DNA of 64,000 bases from Conexibacter sp. CPCC 206217 (lineage in GTDB: Bacteria > Actinomycetota > Thermoleophilia > Solirubrobacterales > Solirubrobacteraceae): the NCBI RefSeq assembly GCF_030646165.1, contig NZ_JAUTDO010000002.1, forward strand, positions 558,001 through 622,000, given 5' to 3'. This document shows, one piece after another, positions 34,676 to 42,723 of this stretch (position 1 is its first letter; the number at the start of each line of letters is the position of its first letter). Below the pieces are notes generated by a model. That model saw nothing but the letters and a program-made list of their open reading frames with translations, was not told where the DNA came from and did not search any database. Both the position numbers and the translations under genes were made by a program.

Positions 34676-35389
34676 CTACTGCTCCGGCGGGAGCGCTTCA
34701 CGCCGCGCACGATCAGCGATCGGCGGCGTGAACGTCGCCGAGTAGAGGTTGCTCGGGCGCCCGCGCTGGCCCGGTGACGGCATCACGTCGGCCTGCCCCA
34801 GCCCGACGAGGAAGTCGAGGTAGCGCCGTGCCGTGCTGCGCGCGAGGCCGCTCGCCGCGCTCACCTGCGCGACCGACAGCGGACCGCGGGCGCCGGCGAG
34901 GATCCGCCGCACCTCTTCCAGCCGGCCCTCCGCGATGTCCTTCGGCAGCTGGCGGCCGCGCACGCGGATCGCGTCGACCGTCGACTGCGGCAGGTCGGGA
35001 CCGTCGAACACGGCCATGTGGCGCTCGAACGCCTCCATCGCCTGGCGCAGCCGCTCCGGTCTGAACGGCTTCACCAGATAGTCGACGACGCCGAGCTGGA
35101 AGCACGCCCGCACGACCTCGGGAGACGATGCGGCCGTCACCGCGATCACCTCGACGGGATGGCCGCTGCCGCGCACCCGGCGCAGCAACTCGACGCCGTT
35201 CTCGCGCGGCAGGCCGAGGTCGAGCAGCACCAGATGCGGCCGCAGGTTGACGAGCATCGGGCGCGCCTGCGCCGCGGTGCACGCGGCGCCGACGACGGTG
35301 AAGCCGTCCATGCGGCTGACGAAGCGGCAGTGGATGCTCGCGACCGAGCGGTCGTCCTCGATCACCAGCACGCGCCACGGCTCACGCAC
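34676..35389 (-). CDS. CitB-type response regulator
   Basis: A 237-residue response regulator. The receiver domain (1-125) has the acidic pocket IEDD, the phosphoacceptor Asp about 57 in LVLLDLGLP, the Thr/Ala switch region VIAVTAASS and the Lys of DYLVKPF. The C-terminal part carries a helix-turn-helix of the CitB/DcuR class (LSVAQVSAASGLARSTARRYLDFLVGLGQ). GTG 35389 starts eight bases before the kinase stop, so the pair is coupled. CitB-type regulators commonly activate uptake and catabolism of organic acids; the paired palindromes at 34610-34659 in front of the transporter operon are its best candidate targets. Confidence 0.9.
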   Translation of the reverse strand: MREPWRVLVIEDDRSVASIHCRFVSRMDGFTVVGAACTAAQARPMLVNLRPHLVLLDLGLPRENGVELLRRVRGSGHPVEVIAVTAASSPEVVRACFQLGVVDYLVKPFRPERLRQAMEAFERHMAVFDGPDLPQSTVDAIRVRGRQLPKDIAEGRLEEVRRILAGARGPLSVAQVSAASGLARSTARRYLDFLVGLGQADVMPSPGQRGRPSNLYSATFTPPIADRARREALPPEQ

Positions 35390-36530
35390 GCGGCACCGCC
35401 ACGGCGAACGAGGTCCCCTGCACGTGGCGGCGCACGTCGATGCTGCCGTTGGCCGCCCGAATGCTGTCTTGCACGAGCGCGAGGCCGACGCCGGGGTGCC
35501 CGCCCTTGCTCGACACCCCGCGCTCGAAGATCTGCTCGAACTCCGCCGGCAGCCCTTCGCCCCAGTCGCGCACGAGGATCGTCGCGCGCTCGGCATCCGC
35601 TCTCAGCAGCAGCGCGACCCTGCGCCGCTGCGCGGGCAGGTGCGCGACGGCGTCGAACGCGTTGTCGAGCAGGTTGCCGACGATCGTCACGAGCTGCGCG
35701 TCGCCGAGCGCCTGGGGGACGACGTCGACGTGGCTGGCCGGATCGATCTCCAGCTCGATGCTGCGCTGGTGCGCGATCGCGCTCTCGGCCAGCAGCAGCC
35801 CGGTCAGGATCGGGTGGCTGATGCGGCTGCGAACCGCCGCGGTGCGGTCGTGGTGCGCGACCTCCAGCTCGTCGAGGAACTCGCGCGCCTCCGCGACGGC
35901 GTCGAGCGACAGCAGGCCGGCGACGGTGTGCAGGCGGTTGGAGTGCTCGTGCCCCTGCTCTTCCAGCACGCGCACGAGCCGGCGCAGGCCGACCACCTCG
36001 CGCTTCTGACGGTCGAGCAGCTGCGCCGCGCGGATCGCGCTGGCCGCGTGCTCGCCGAAGAAGGTCATCAGCTCGATCTGCGCCCGCGCCCACGGGCCGG
36101 GCGCGGAGCGGTAGACGTTGAGCGCGCCGAGCCAGCCCTCGCCGCCGCCGAGCGGCACCGACAGGAAGCCGCGGAAGCGCTCGGCGCGGGCGATGCCGCG
36201 CCAGACCTCGAAGCGCGCGTCGGCCTCGGTGTCGTCGACGACGATCGGGCGACCGGGCTCCAACAGCAGCTGCGTCAGCGTCCGCCCTCTGCGCGGCAGC
36301 GTCGGCCACTCCTGCGCGAGCTGCCTGTAGCCGTCGCTGAGCCCGTGCGCGCCGGCGATCAGCCACGGCTCGCCGGGCGTCGTCATCAGCATGATGCTGG
36401 TGGCGCGGGCGCCGTCCGCCACGCCGGCGGCGAGCGCCGCGATCGCGTCGAGCGTGACGGGCAGCGAATCGCCTCTGGCGACGACCCGGCTGACTGCCAG
36501 CATGGCGCCGACTTGCTCGTCCGTGTACAT
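35382..36530 (-). CDS. Soluble GAF-domain sensor histidine kinase (CitA/DcuS class)
   Basis: A 382-residue kinase without transmembrane helices. Residues about 20-170 form a GAF domain (TLDAIAALAAGVADGARATSIML, GFLSVPLGGGEGWLGALNVY). The phosphoacceptor His 194 is in QGHEHSNRLHTVAGLL, the H-box form of DcuS/CitA kinases, followed by an N-box NLLDNAFDAV and G-box region DWGEGLPAEF with GVGLALV. Usual CitA/DcuS kinases have a periplasmic PAS sensor, so this one likely senses a cytoplasmic ligand. ATG 36530 follows GAGGAG at good spacing; an in-frame start 48 bp upstream is less likely. Operon with the response regulator. Confidence 0.88.
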   Translation of the reverse strand: MYTDEQVGAMLAVSRVVARGDSLPVTLDAIAALAAGVADGARATSIMLMTTPGEPWLIAGAHGLSDGYRQLAQEWPTLPRRGRTLTQLLLEPGRPIVVDDTEADARFEVWRGIARAERFRGFLSVPLGGGEGWLGALNVYRSAPGPWARAQIELMTFFGEHAASAIRAAQLLDRQKREVVGLRRLVRVLEEQGHEHSNRLHTVAGLLSLDAVAEAREFLDELEVAHHDRTAAVRSRISHPILTGLLLAESAIAHQRSIELEIDPASHVDVVPQALGDAQLVTIVGNLLDNAFDAVAHLPAQRRRVALLLRADAERATILVRDWGEGLPAEFEQIFERGVSSKGGHPGVGLALVQDSIRAANGSIDVRRHVQGTSFAVAVPRA

Positions 36531-36540
36531 CGCACTCCTC

Positions 36541-36591
36541 GGGGGCGGCGGCATTTGGTCCGCTGCCGCGACGCCCATCGTAGCCGCCCCC
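36541..36591. terminator. Possible hairpin after the aldolase gene
   Basis: GGGGGCGGC at 36541-36549 pairs with GCCGCCCCC at 36583-36591 (nine base pairs, 33-nt loop). It sits between the aldolase stop (36597) and the kinase start (36530) on the same strand. No T-run follows, so termination is uncertain. Confidence 0.3.
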
Positions 36592-36596
36592 GCCCC

Positions 36597-37376
36597 TCAC
36601 CCGGCACCGGGCGCGCGCCCACCGCTCGCCGCGCGCGCGGCCGCGAGCGCCTCAGCGGCGGCCGCCGTCATCCCCTGCACGTCGCGGTAGGCGGAGACGA
36701 GCTGACAACCGGCGTCGAGGTACGCCGCCACGTGCGCGGGGCTGGGAGCGATCGCGCCGACCGCGACGCCGGCGACGGCGCAGGCGTCGAAGATCGGCCG
36801 CACGAACGGCGCGTTGACGGCGTCGGTGAGCGCCGCCGTCGGTGCGCCGCCGAGCGACAGCGCGAGGTCCGACGGACCGATCAGGACGCCGTCGACCCCC
36901 TCCACGGCAGCGATCTGCGCCGCCGCCTCGGCACCCCTGCGGGTCTCGACCATGACGATGCAGGCGACGTCGCGGTCGGCCTCCTGCGGCGTGTAGCCGC
37001 CGGCCAGCGCGAGGCGGATCGGACCCCAGCTGCGACGCCCGGCCGGCGGGTAGCGGCAGGCGGCGACCGCGGTCACCGCCTGCTCCGCCGTCTCCACGAG
37101 CGGGACGATCACGCCCGCCGCGCCGCTGTCGAGCGCGCGTCCGATCGCGGCCGGCTCGGCGCTCGGCACGCGTACGAGCGCGGGCGTCCCGCCGATGCTG
37201 AGCGCCTGCAGCATCCGCAGCATGCCGTCGTAGCCGATCAGCCCGTGCTGCGTGTCGATCCCGACCCAGTCGAAGCCGAGCCGACCGGCGATCTCCGCCG
37301 CCATCGGGCTCTCCAGCTGCAGCCAGGCGCCGACCAGCGGCGGCCCGTCGCGCAGCGCCGTGCGCAGCCCGGCCAT
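36597..37376 (-). CDS. HpcH/HpaI-family aldolase
   Basis: A 259-residue class II aldolase of the HpcH/HpaI (2,4-dihydroxyhept-2-enedioate / 2-keto-3-deoxy acid) family. Recognisable motifs are FDWVGIDTQHGLIGYD, PALVRVPSAEPAAIGRALDSGAAGVIVP, VMVETRRGAEAA with the metal-ligand Glu, and GVLIGPSDLALSLG. It would split a 2-keto-4-hydroxy acid into pyruvate (or a pyruvate analogue) and an aldehyde, which the aldehyde dehydrogenase of the locus could take up. The ATG shares its A with the stop of the monooxygenase gene (TGATG). The exact substrate is unknown. Confidence 0.88.
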   Translation of the reverse strand: MAGLRTALRDGPPLVGAWLQLESPMAAEIAGRLGFDWVGIDTQHGLIGYDGMLRMLQALSIGGTPALVRVPSAEPAAIGRALDSGAAGVIVPLVETAEQAVTAVAACRYPPAGRRSWGPIRLALAGGYTPQEADRDVACIVMVETRRGAEAAAQIAAVEGVDGVLIGPSDLALSLGGAPTAALTDAVNAPFVRPIFDACAVAGVAVGAIAPSPAHVAAYLDAGCQLVSAYRDVQGMTAAAAEALAAARAASGGRAPGAG

Positions 37377-38572
37377 CAGATCAGGCGCGCCGCGGGACCG
37401 AGGTCGAGTCCGAGCACCTGGCGCCCGTAGTAGACCCCGAAGACGTCCCACACGTGCGCGGGCTGGTGCGAGCCGGCATGGACGTCGCGGTGGAAGCGCT
37501 GAATCGGCGACTGCTCGTAGAGCCCGGACGCGCCGCTGCCGTCGAACAGGCGGTTGACCGCCTGCACGCAGAGGCGGGCGGCGAAGGCACGGTCGCGCGC
37601 CCAGCGGGCGCGGTCCTCCAGCGACACCTCGAGGCCCTGCTCGGCGCGCGACAGCATGTCGTCGGTCGCGCGCTCGGACAACAGCAGCGCGGCGTCGTGC
37701 TCGGCGGCCGCCTGCGCGACGCGCAGCTGCATCGTGGCGGAGTCGACCGGCCGGTTGCCGGCGATCCCGGTGAGGCCCGCGCGCAGCCGCTCCTCGACGG
37801 CGTCGAGCGCGCCCTTCGTCATCCCCATCACCGCGTAGGTGAGGCTCAACGAGACCAGCGGCCAGACCGGCAGCGCGTACGACGGCCGCTCGCCGACGTC
37901 CTCCGGCACGCGCGCCTCGCTCAGCGACGCGGCGGTCACGACGCGGTGCTCCGGCACGAACGCGTCGCGCACGACGACGTCCTTGCTGCCGGTCCCCTTC
38001 AGCCCCGAGACGAACCACGTGTCGACGATCTCGACCTCGTCGCGGGGGACCATCAGGTAGCCGACCTGCCGCTCCCGCAGGAAGCCGCCGAGCATCAGCC
38101 ACTGCGCGTTGTCGCAGCCGCTGGAGAAGCTCCATCTGCCGCTGAGGCGATAGCCGCCGTCGACCGCCTCGACCTGCGCGCCCACCGGGTTGAACGCGGA
38201 CGAGCAGCGCACGTCGGGGCCGTCGGCGAAGTACTCGGCGCGCATCTGCTCGGGCCACAGCCCGATCATCCAGTTGTGCTGCGTCCAGACGGCGTGGCAC
38301 CACGCGACCGAGCCGCTGCCGCGGCCGAGCTCGTAGGTCGCTGCCAGCAGCGTGTCGTACTCGCCCTCGCCGCCGTGGCGCCAGGGGTGCGCGATCGCGA
38401 GCAAGCCCTCCTGGGCGAGCCGGTCGGCCAGCTCCTGCGGGACGCGCCGCGCCTCGTCGATCGCGCGCGCCTGCTCGGCCAGCTGCGGCGCGAGCGCGGC
38501 GGCGCGCGAGCGCACCTCCTCCTTCAGGCTGCTGCTGGACGCCAGCGCCTCGTCGCGGTCGATCGTCGTCAT
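37376..38572 (-). CDS. Flavin-dependent monooxygenase, HsaA/DszC type (acyl-CoA dehydrogenase fold)
   Basis: A 398-residue protein with the acyl-CoA dehydrogenase fold of group D flavin monooxygenases. Motifs are RRVPQELADRLAQEGLLAIA, RGSGSVAWCHAVWTQHNW, GYRLSGRWSFSSGCDNAQW, and FVSGLKGTGSKDVVV; the C-terminus has SGASGLYEQSPIQRFHRDVHAG. The latter pattern favours HsaA, DszC and related FMNH2/FADH2-dependent oxygenases over true acyl-CoA dehydrogenases. Such enzymes need a separate flavin reductase; the flavin reductase-GntR fusion two genes upstream could be it. Start and stop overlap the neighbouring genes by four and one bases. Substrate unknown. Confidence 0.82.
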   Translation of the reverse strand: MTTIDRDEALASSSSLKEEVRSRAAALAPQLAEQARAIDEARRVPQELADRLAQEGLLAIAHPWRHGGEGEYDTLLAATYELGRGSGSVAWCHAVWTQHNWMIGLWPEQMRAEYFADGPDVRCSSAFNPVGAQVEAVDGGYRLSGRWSFSSGCDNAQWLMLGGFLRERQVGYLMVPRDEVEIVDTWFVSGLKGTGSKDVVVRDAFVPEHRVVTAASLSEARVPEDVGERPSYALPVWPLVSLSLTYAVMGMTKGALDAVEERLRAGLTGIAGNRPVDSATMQLRVAQAAAEHDAALLLSERATDDMLSRAEQGLEVSLEDRARWARDRAFAARLCVQAVNRLFDGSGASGLYEQSPIQRFHRDVHAGSHQPAHVWDVFGVYYGRQVLGLDLGPAARLI

Positions 38573-39789
38573 CGCGTGCCTCGTCTCTCTCCGTCGTTGA
38601 TGATGTTCCAGCCGCGAGCGGCGTCGCCGAGTCCGACGCACCCGGTCGCGGTGACGGCGACCGTGTCCTCGAGCTTGACGTAGCCCAACTGCGGGTCGGC
38701 GAGGGTCGTCTCGATCGAGACGACCATCCCGGCCTCCAGCGGTCGGTCGCGGTGCGCGGCCGCGTAGCCGTGCGGCGCGTCGAGCGCCAGCCGCGGCGCC
38801 TCGTGCGAGACGACGCCGATCCCGTGCGCGATGAAGTCGAGCCGGTCGCCGTACGGCGTCTCGGCGATCGCCGACGTGGCAGCCTCGTACAGCTGCGCCC
38901 CGGTCGCGCCGGCGCGCAGCGGCGCACGCGCCGCCAGCTGCACCGCGTCGACCGCGGCAAGCGCCTCGACCTGCCCGTCGCTGGGCCCGCCGACGACGCC
39001 CATGCGCGCGAGATCGCCGATGTAGCCGTCGATCTTGCCGGCTGAGTCGATGCTCAGCGTCGACCCTGGCACGAGCCGTGCGAGCGACGGCGTGCGGTTG
39101 CGGTCGGCGCCGATCGCGACGAACGAGAAGCCGAACTCGACGCCGCGGCGGCGCTGCTCGGCCGCCATCCAGCGCTCGACGTCGAGCGAGCTGTCGCCGA
39201 CGCTGGCGCGCGCGTAGACGGCCTCCATCGACTCGACGATCCGCTCGGAGACCGCGCGCATCAGCTGCAGCTCGTGCGGTCGCTTGACGGCGCGCAGGTG
39301 CTCCAGCACCGGCATCGCGTCGAGCAGGCGCGCGCCGCTCAGCTCGCCGAGCGGGCCGTACAGCTCGAGCGACAGGAACGGCGGCTCGATCCCGATCGCG
39401 GCGCCGTCGAGCCCGCGGGCGCGCAGCGCGTCGAGCAGCAGCCGCGCGCTCGCGCGGCCGTCCGGGCTCTCGGCGCGGACGTCCGGCACCCAGATCGGAT
39501 GCAGCTCCAGCGGATCGGCATCCATCCAGTTGCCGATGAAGAACGCCTCCTGCGGCGCCCCGGCGACGTAGCCGACGATCGGCTGGTAGCGCGTCAGCGC
39601 GAGCGCGTCGTCGTTGACGTAGTAGTGGTGGCGGTAGCCGCCGAGCAGGTAGCGCACGTCGTACGGCGCGGTCGCGACGATCACGTCGAGGCCGGCGGCG
39701 CGCATCGCGGCGTCCAAGCGCTGCTGGTCGAACGGCATCGCGGGCGTCTGGGGCGGGACGCCGGTGGTGGTCGATCGCTCGTTGGTCAT
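38569..39789 (-). CDS. M24 metallopeptidase-like protein (Xaa-Pro/creatinase family)
   Basis: A 406-residue M24 family protein with an N-terminal creatinase-like domain (RLDAAMRAAGLDVIVATAPYDVRYLLGG) and a pita-bread catalytic domain. All five metal ligands appear in place: two Asp in KIDGYIGDLARM, His in FIAHGIGV, Glu in VVSIETTL and Glu in YVKLEDTVAV. Metal-dependent hydrolysis or C-N/C-S lyase activity is possible; members include aminopeptidase P, prolidase and DMSP lyase DddP. In a catabolic operon a small-molecule role is more likely than peptide turnover. I chose ATG 39789; a GTG lies two codons earlier. Confidence 0.85.
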   Translation of the reverse strand: MTNERSTTTGVPPQTPAMPFDQQRLDAAMRAAGLDVIVATAPYDVRYLLGGYRHHYYVNDDALALTRYQPIVGYVAGAPQEAFFIGNWMDADPLELHPIWVPDVRAESPDGRASARLLLDALRARGLDGAAIGIEPPFLSLELYGPLGELSGARLLDAMPVLEHLRAVKRPHELQLMRAVSERIVESMEAVYARASVGDSSLDVERWMAAEQRRRGVEFGFSFVAIGADRNRTPSLARLVPGSTLSIDSAGKIDGYIGDLARMGVVGGPSDGQVEALAAVDAVQLAARAPLRAGATGAQLYEAATSAIAETPYGDRLDFIAHGIGVVSHEAPRLALDAPHGYAAAHRDRPLEAGMVVSIETTLADPQLGYVKLEDTVAVTATGCVGLGDAARGWNIINDGERRGTR

Positions 39790-39873
39790 GGTCACGCAGC
39801 GACCGTACGTCCGGCGGCCGCGCCGGACACGTTGTCCTCGCCGCGGCGCGAGCAAATCGGGCAGGCGCGCATC

Positions 39874-41046
39874 TCAGATCTCCAGGCGGTCGGCGAACGC
39901 CGCGCCGTACAGCTGCTCGTAGACGTCCACGAGCTGCCTGGCGGTCGCCGCCAGCGCCGGGAGGTCGTCGCGCTCGAGCGCATCGACGAGCCGCTCGACG
40001 CCGTCGCGCAGCTGCGCCCGCCGGGGCGCGGACGCGGCGGCCGACCCCGACCACAGCCGCACGATCAGGCCCGGCACGTCGGCGCGCCGGAAGGCGTCGA
40101 GCGCGGCCGGGCCGGCGACCTCGGCGATCAGCGCGTCGCCGAACGCGGCGCGCGCGTCGTTCCACGCGCCGGCGTCGGACGGCCCGGCCGGCGGAGCGCT
40201 CGCGCGGGCCAGCTCACGCAGGCTCGCCAGCTGCGGCGCGCCGGGCCGCTCGCGCGCCAGCGTGACCGCGCCGACCAACAGCGCGTAGCGTGTGCGGACG
40301 GAGTCCATCACCGTCGCGAGCGTCACCGGGCGCACGACGAAGCAGCCGTCCGCATCGCGCTCGACGAGTCCCTCGCCCGTCAACTTCACGAGCGCCTGGT
40401 AGGCGGCGCCGCGCGTGACCGACAGCGCGGCCGCGAGCGCGTCCACGTCGACCGGCTGCTGCACCGGCAGCTCGCGCCGCAGCACCCGCGCGCGGACCTC
40501 GCGCGACGCGGCCTCGTCCTGCGCCAGCTCGAGCCGGCCGAACTGGCCGCGGTAGTACGCCAGCGGCGCGCCGCTGGAGCCGCTCGCGCGCTCGACGCGC
40601 GCGAGGAAGACCGCGTGCGTCCCGCCGGTCACCGTCTCCGTCACGTGGCATTCGAGCGTCGCGAGCGCATCGTGCAGCAGCGGGATGCCGTGGTCGCCGA
40701 GGTCGCATCCGACGCCGGCGAAGCGGTCGCCCGCGCGGCCCGCGAAGCGCACCGCCAGCTCCGCCTGGTCCTCGCTCAGCACATTGACCGCGAAGCGTCC
40801 CGACGCAGCGATCGCGGAGCCGGTCGAGGAGCCCTGTCTGAGGCAGACGAGCAGCATCGGCGGCTCCAGCGACAGCGAGCTGACCGCGCTCGCGGTCGCG
40901 CCGAACGGCGTGCCGTCAGCAGCGGTCGCGGTGATGACGGTCACCCCGCTGGCGAACCGTCCGATCACGTCGCGGAACTGGTCGGGGGTCAGCGTCGCGG
41001 CTGCGGTCGTCGCGGTCGCGATCGCGGCGTCGTCGGGCTCGCCCAT
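39874..41046 (-). CDS. Flavin reductase fused to a GntR-like DNA-binding regulator
   Basis: A 390-residue two-part protein. Residues 20-175 are a flavin reductase domain of the HpaC/DIM6 type (FRDVIGRFASGVTVITA, FGATASAVSSLSLEPPMLLVCL, GRFAVNVLSEDQ, YYRGQFGRLE). Residues about 182-240 look like a GntR winged helix (VRARVLRRELPVQQPVDVD, AAALSVTRGAAYQALVKLTG, then VERDADGCFVV) and 245-390 like an all-helical FCD domain. The usual GntR order (HTH then FCD) is kept, with the enzyme added in front. It could feed reduced flavin to the monooxygenase and regulate the locus, possibly in a redox-dependent way. GAGGAG lies before ATG 41046. Divergent from the amidohydrolase. Confidence 0.8.
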   Translation of the reverse strand: MGEPDDAAIATATTAAATLTPDQFRDVIGRFASGVTVITATAADGTPFGATASAVSSLSLEPPMLLVCLRQGSSTGSAIAASGRFAVNVLSEDQAELAVRFAGRAGDRFAGVGCDLGDHGIPLLHDALATLECHVTETVTGGTHAVFLARVERASGSSGAPLAYYRGQFGRLELAQDEAASREVRARVLRRELPVQQPVDVDALAAALSVTRGAAYQALVKLTGEGLVERDADGCFVVRPVTLATVMDSVRTRYALLVGAVTLARERPGAPQLASLRELARASAPPAGPSDAGAWNDARAAFGDALIAEVAGPAALDAFRRADVPGLIVRLWSGSAAASAPRRAQLRDGVERLVDALERDDLPALAATARQLVDVYEQLYGAAFADRLEI

Positions 41047-41218
41047 GCGCTTCGTCTCCTCGTCTCGAACGGCGACCGACGGTAGGCGCGAGTGCGCGCG
41101 CGCCGCCGTTGTGATCGCTGCCGCGCGAGCGAATACCCTGCTGGCGCCCGCGACCGAGGAGGATCGGGGCGAGCCTCGCACGGCATCCCGCGTCGCGAGG
41201 AGCGAGAGGAGACAGAAC

Positions 41219-42700
41219 GTGGCGACCGACGCACCGCACCAGCCCGTGCCGTACTACGACGAAGATCCGCGCGCCGCCGAGCAGATCGGCGAGCGACTCG
41301 TCCGCGAGCAGACCCGCGCGGACCGCCGCGTCCTGATCCGCGGCGGGGCAGTCATCACGATGGACGCCGCGATCGGCGACTTCGCGGCCGGCGACGTCCT
41401 GATCGAGGGCAGACGGATCGTCGCCGTCGGGCCGCGGCTCGCCGACGACGAGCGCGCACGCGACGCGGTCGAGGTGAGCGCCGCCGGCATGGTCGTGATC
41501 CCGGGTATGTGCGACAGCCACCGTCACTGCTGGCAGACGCAGTTCCGCCGGGCGATCCCGGACGTCGCCGACCTCGCCGCCTACGTCGCGGCGACGCACC
41601 GCACGCTCGCGTTCGCCTACCAGCCGCAGGACGTCTACGTCGGCAACCTGCTGGCGGCGCTCGGCGGGCTCGACGGCGGCGTCACCTCGATCGTCGACAT
41701 CTCACACAATTCACGCTCGGCCGCGCACCGCGACGAGGCCGTACGCGGCCACCTCGACTCCGGCGCGCGCAGCGTCTACGGCGCGCACGGCGCGCTGTTC
41801 GGCGACTGGGACGAGCTGTGGCCGCAGGACCTCGTGCGCTTGCGCGAGGAGTACTTCGGAGACGACGACGCGCTCGTCACGCTGCGTCTGGCCTGCCACG
41901 GCTCCGATGCGGCGGCGGCGCGCGACAGAGACGACGGGCTGCCGTCGGTGACGCTCGACCCGGCGAAGATCGCGTTCGCGCGTGACCTCGGGATCGGCAT
42001 CAGCGTCGACGGCGTGCTCGGCACGGAGGCGTCGGCGAACGTCGAGTCGCTCGGCACCGCCGGCCTGTTGGGCCCGGACATCACGCTGATCCACATGACC
42101 GCGATGTCAGACCGCGCGTGGGAGCTGATCGCGGACTCGCGGACGGCGATCTCGCTGACGCCGACGTCGGACGCCCAGATCGGCATCCTCGATGCGCTCC
42201 CACCGATCCAGAAGGCGCTCGACATGGGCATCCGCCCGAGCCTCAGCGTCGACACCGAGGCGACGCTCAGCAGCGACATGTTCACGCAGATGCGCTTCAT
42301 CCTGAACGTGCAGCGGATGGGCGTCTTCAAGCGCCGTCACGAAGGCGAGCAGGGGCTCCACGCGATCACGACGCGCGACGTGCTCGAGTTCGCGACGCTG
42401 CAGGGAGCGCGCGCCAACGGGCTCGCCGACAAGGTCGGCTCGCTGACGCCCGGCAAGCAGGCGGACATCGTGCTGATCCGCGCCGAGGACATCAACAACA
42501 TGCCGCTCAACACCGCGCTCGGCACCGTCGTCAGCGGCGCCGACACCAGCAACGTCGACACCGTCTTCGTCGCCGGCGACGCGCGCAAGTGGCGCGGCCG
42601 CCTCGTCGGCCAGGACCTCAATCGCATCCGCTCGCTCGCGCACGAGTCGTTCGACCGCATCCTGCGCGAGAGCGGCTTCGACCTCGACCCGCTCGTCTGA
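41219..42700 (+). CDS. Amidohydrolase (second paralogue)
   Basis: A 493-residue metal-dependent amidohydrolase. The HxH motif is in GMCDSHRHCWQTQFRRAIPD, and further family regions are TSIVDISHNSRSA, LIHMTAMSD (His) and SLSVDTEATLSSDMF (Asp); SLTPGKQADIVLI closes the barrel flank. The signature HRHxWQTQ is shared with the amidohydrolase at 26822-28210, though the rest has diverged. I chose GTG 41219, nine bases after GGAGA, instead of the much longer open frame, because the conserved protein begins shortly afterwards. Transcribed divergently from the flavin reductase-GntR gene across a 172-bp promoter region. Substrate unknown. Confidence 0.86.
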   Translation: MATDAPHQPVPYYDEDPRAAEQIGERLVREQTRADRRVLIRGGAVITMDAAIGDFAAGDVLIEGRRIVAVGPRLADDERARDAVEVSAAGMVVIPGMCDSHRHCWQTQFRRAIPDVADLAAYVAATHRTLAFAYQPQDVYVGNLLAALGGLDGGVTSIVDISHNSRSAAHRDEAVRGHLDSGARSVYGAHGALFGDWDELWPQDLVRLREEYFGDDDALVTLRLACHGSDAAAARDRDDGLPSVTLDPAKIAFARDLGIGISVDGVLGTEASANVESLGTAGLLGPDITLIHMTAMSDRAWELIADSRTAISLTPTSDAQIGILDALPPIQKALDMGIRPSLSVDTEATLSSDMFTQMRFILNVQRMGVFKRRHEGEQGLHAITTRDVLEFATLQGARANGLADKVGSLTPGKQADIVLIRAEDINNMPLNTALGTVVSGADTSNVDTVFVAGDARKWRGRLVGQDLNRIRSLAHESFDRILRESGFDLDPLV

Positions 42701-42723
42701 TCCGGGTGCGCGCGGCGTAGCGC

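Noticed and set aside
37376..38572. DszC partner of the sulfur operon
   Set aside because: Although of HsaA/DszC type, it lies 30 kb away in another operon with its own reductase; no evidence links it to the sulfur genes.
40685..41218. N-terminal extension of the second amidohydrolase
   Set aside because: The open frame upstream of GTG 41219 overlaps the divergent flavin reductase-GntR gene and shows no conserved pattern.
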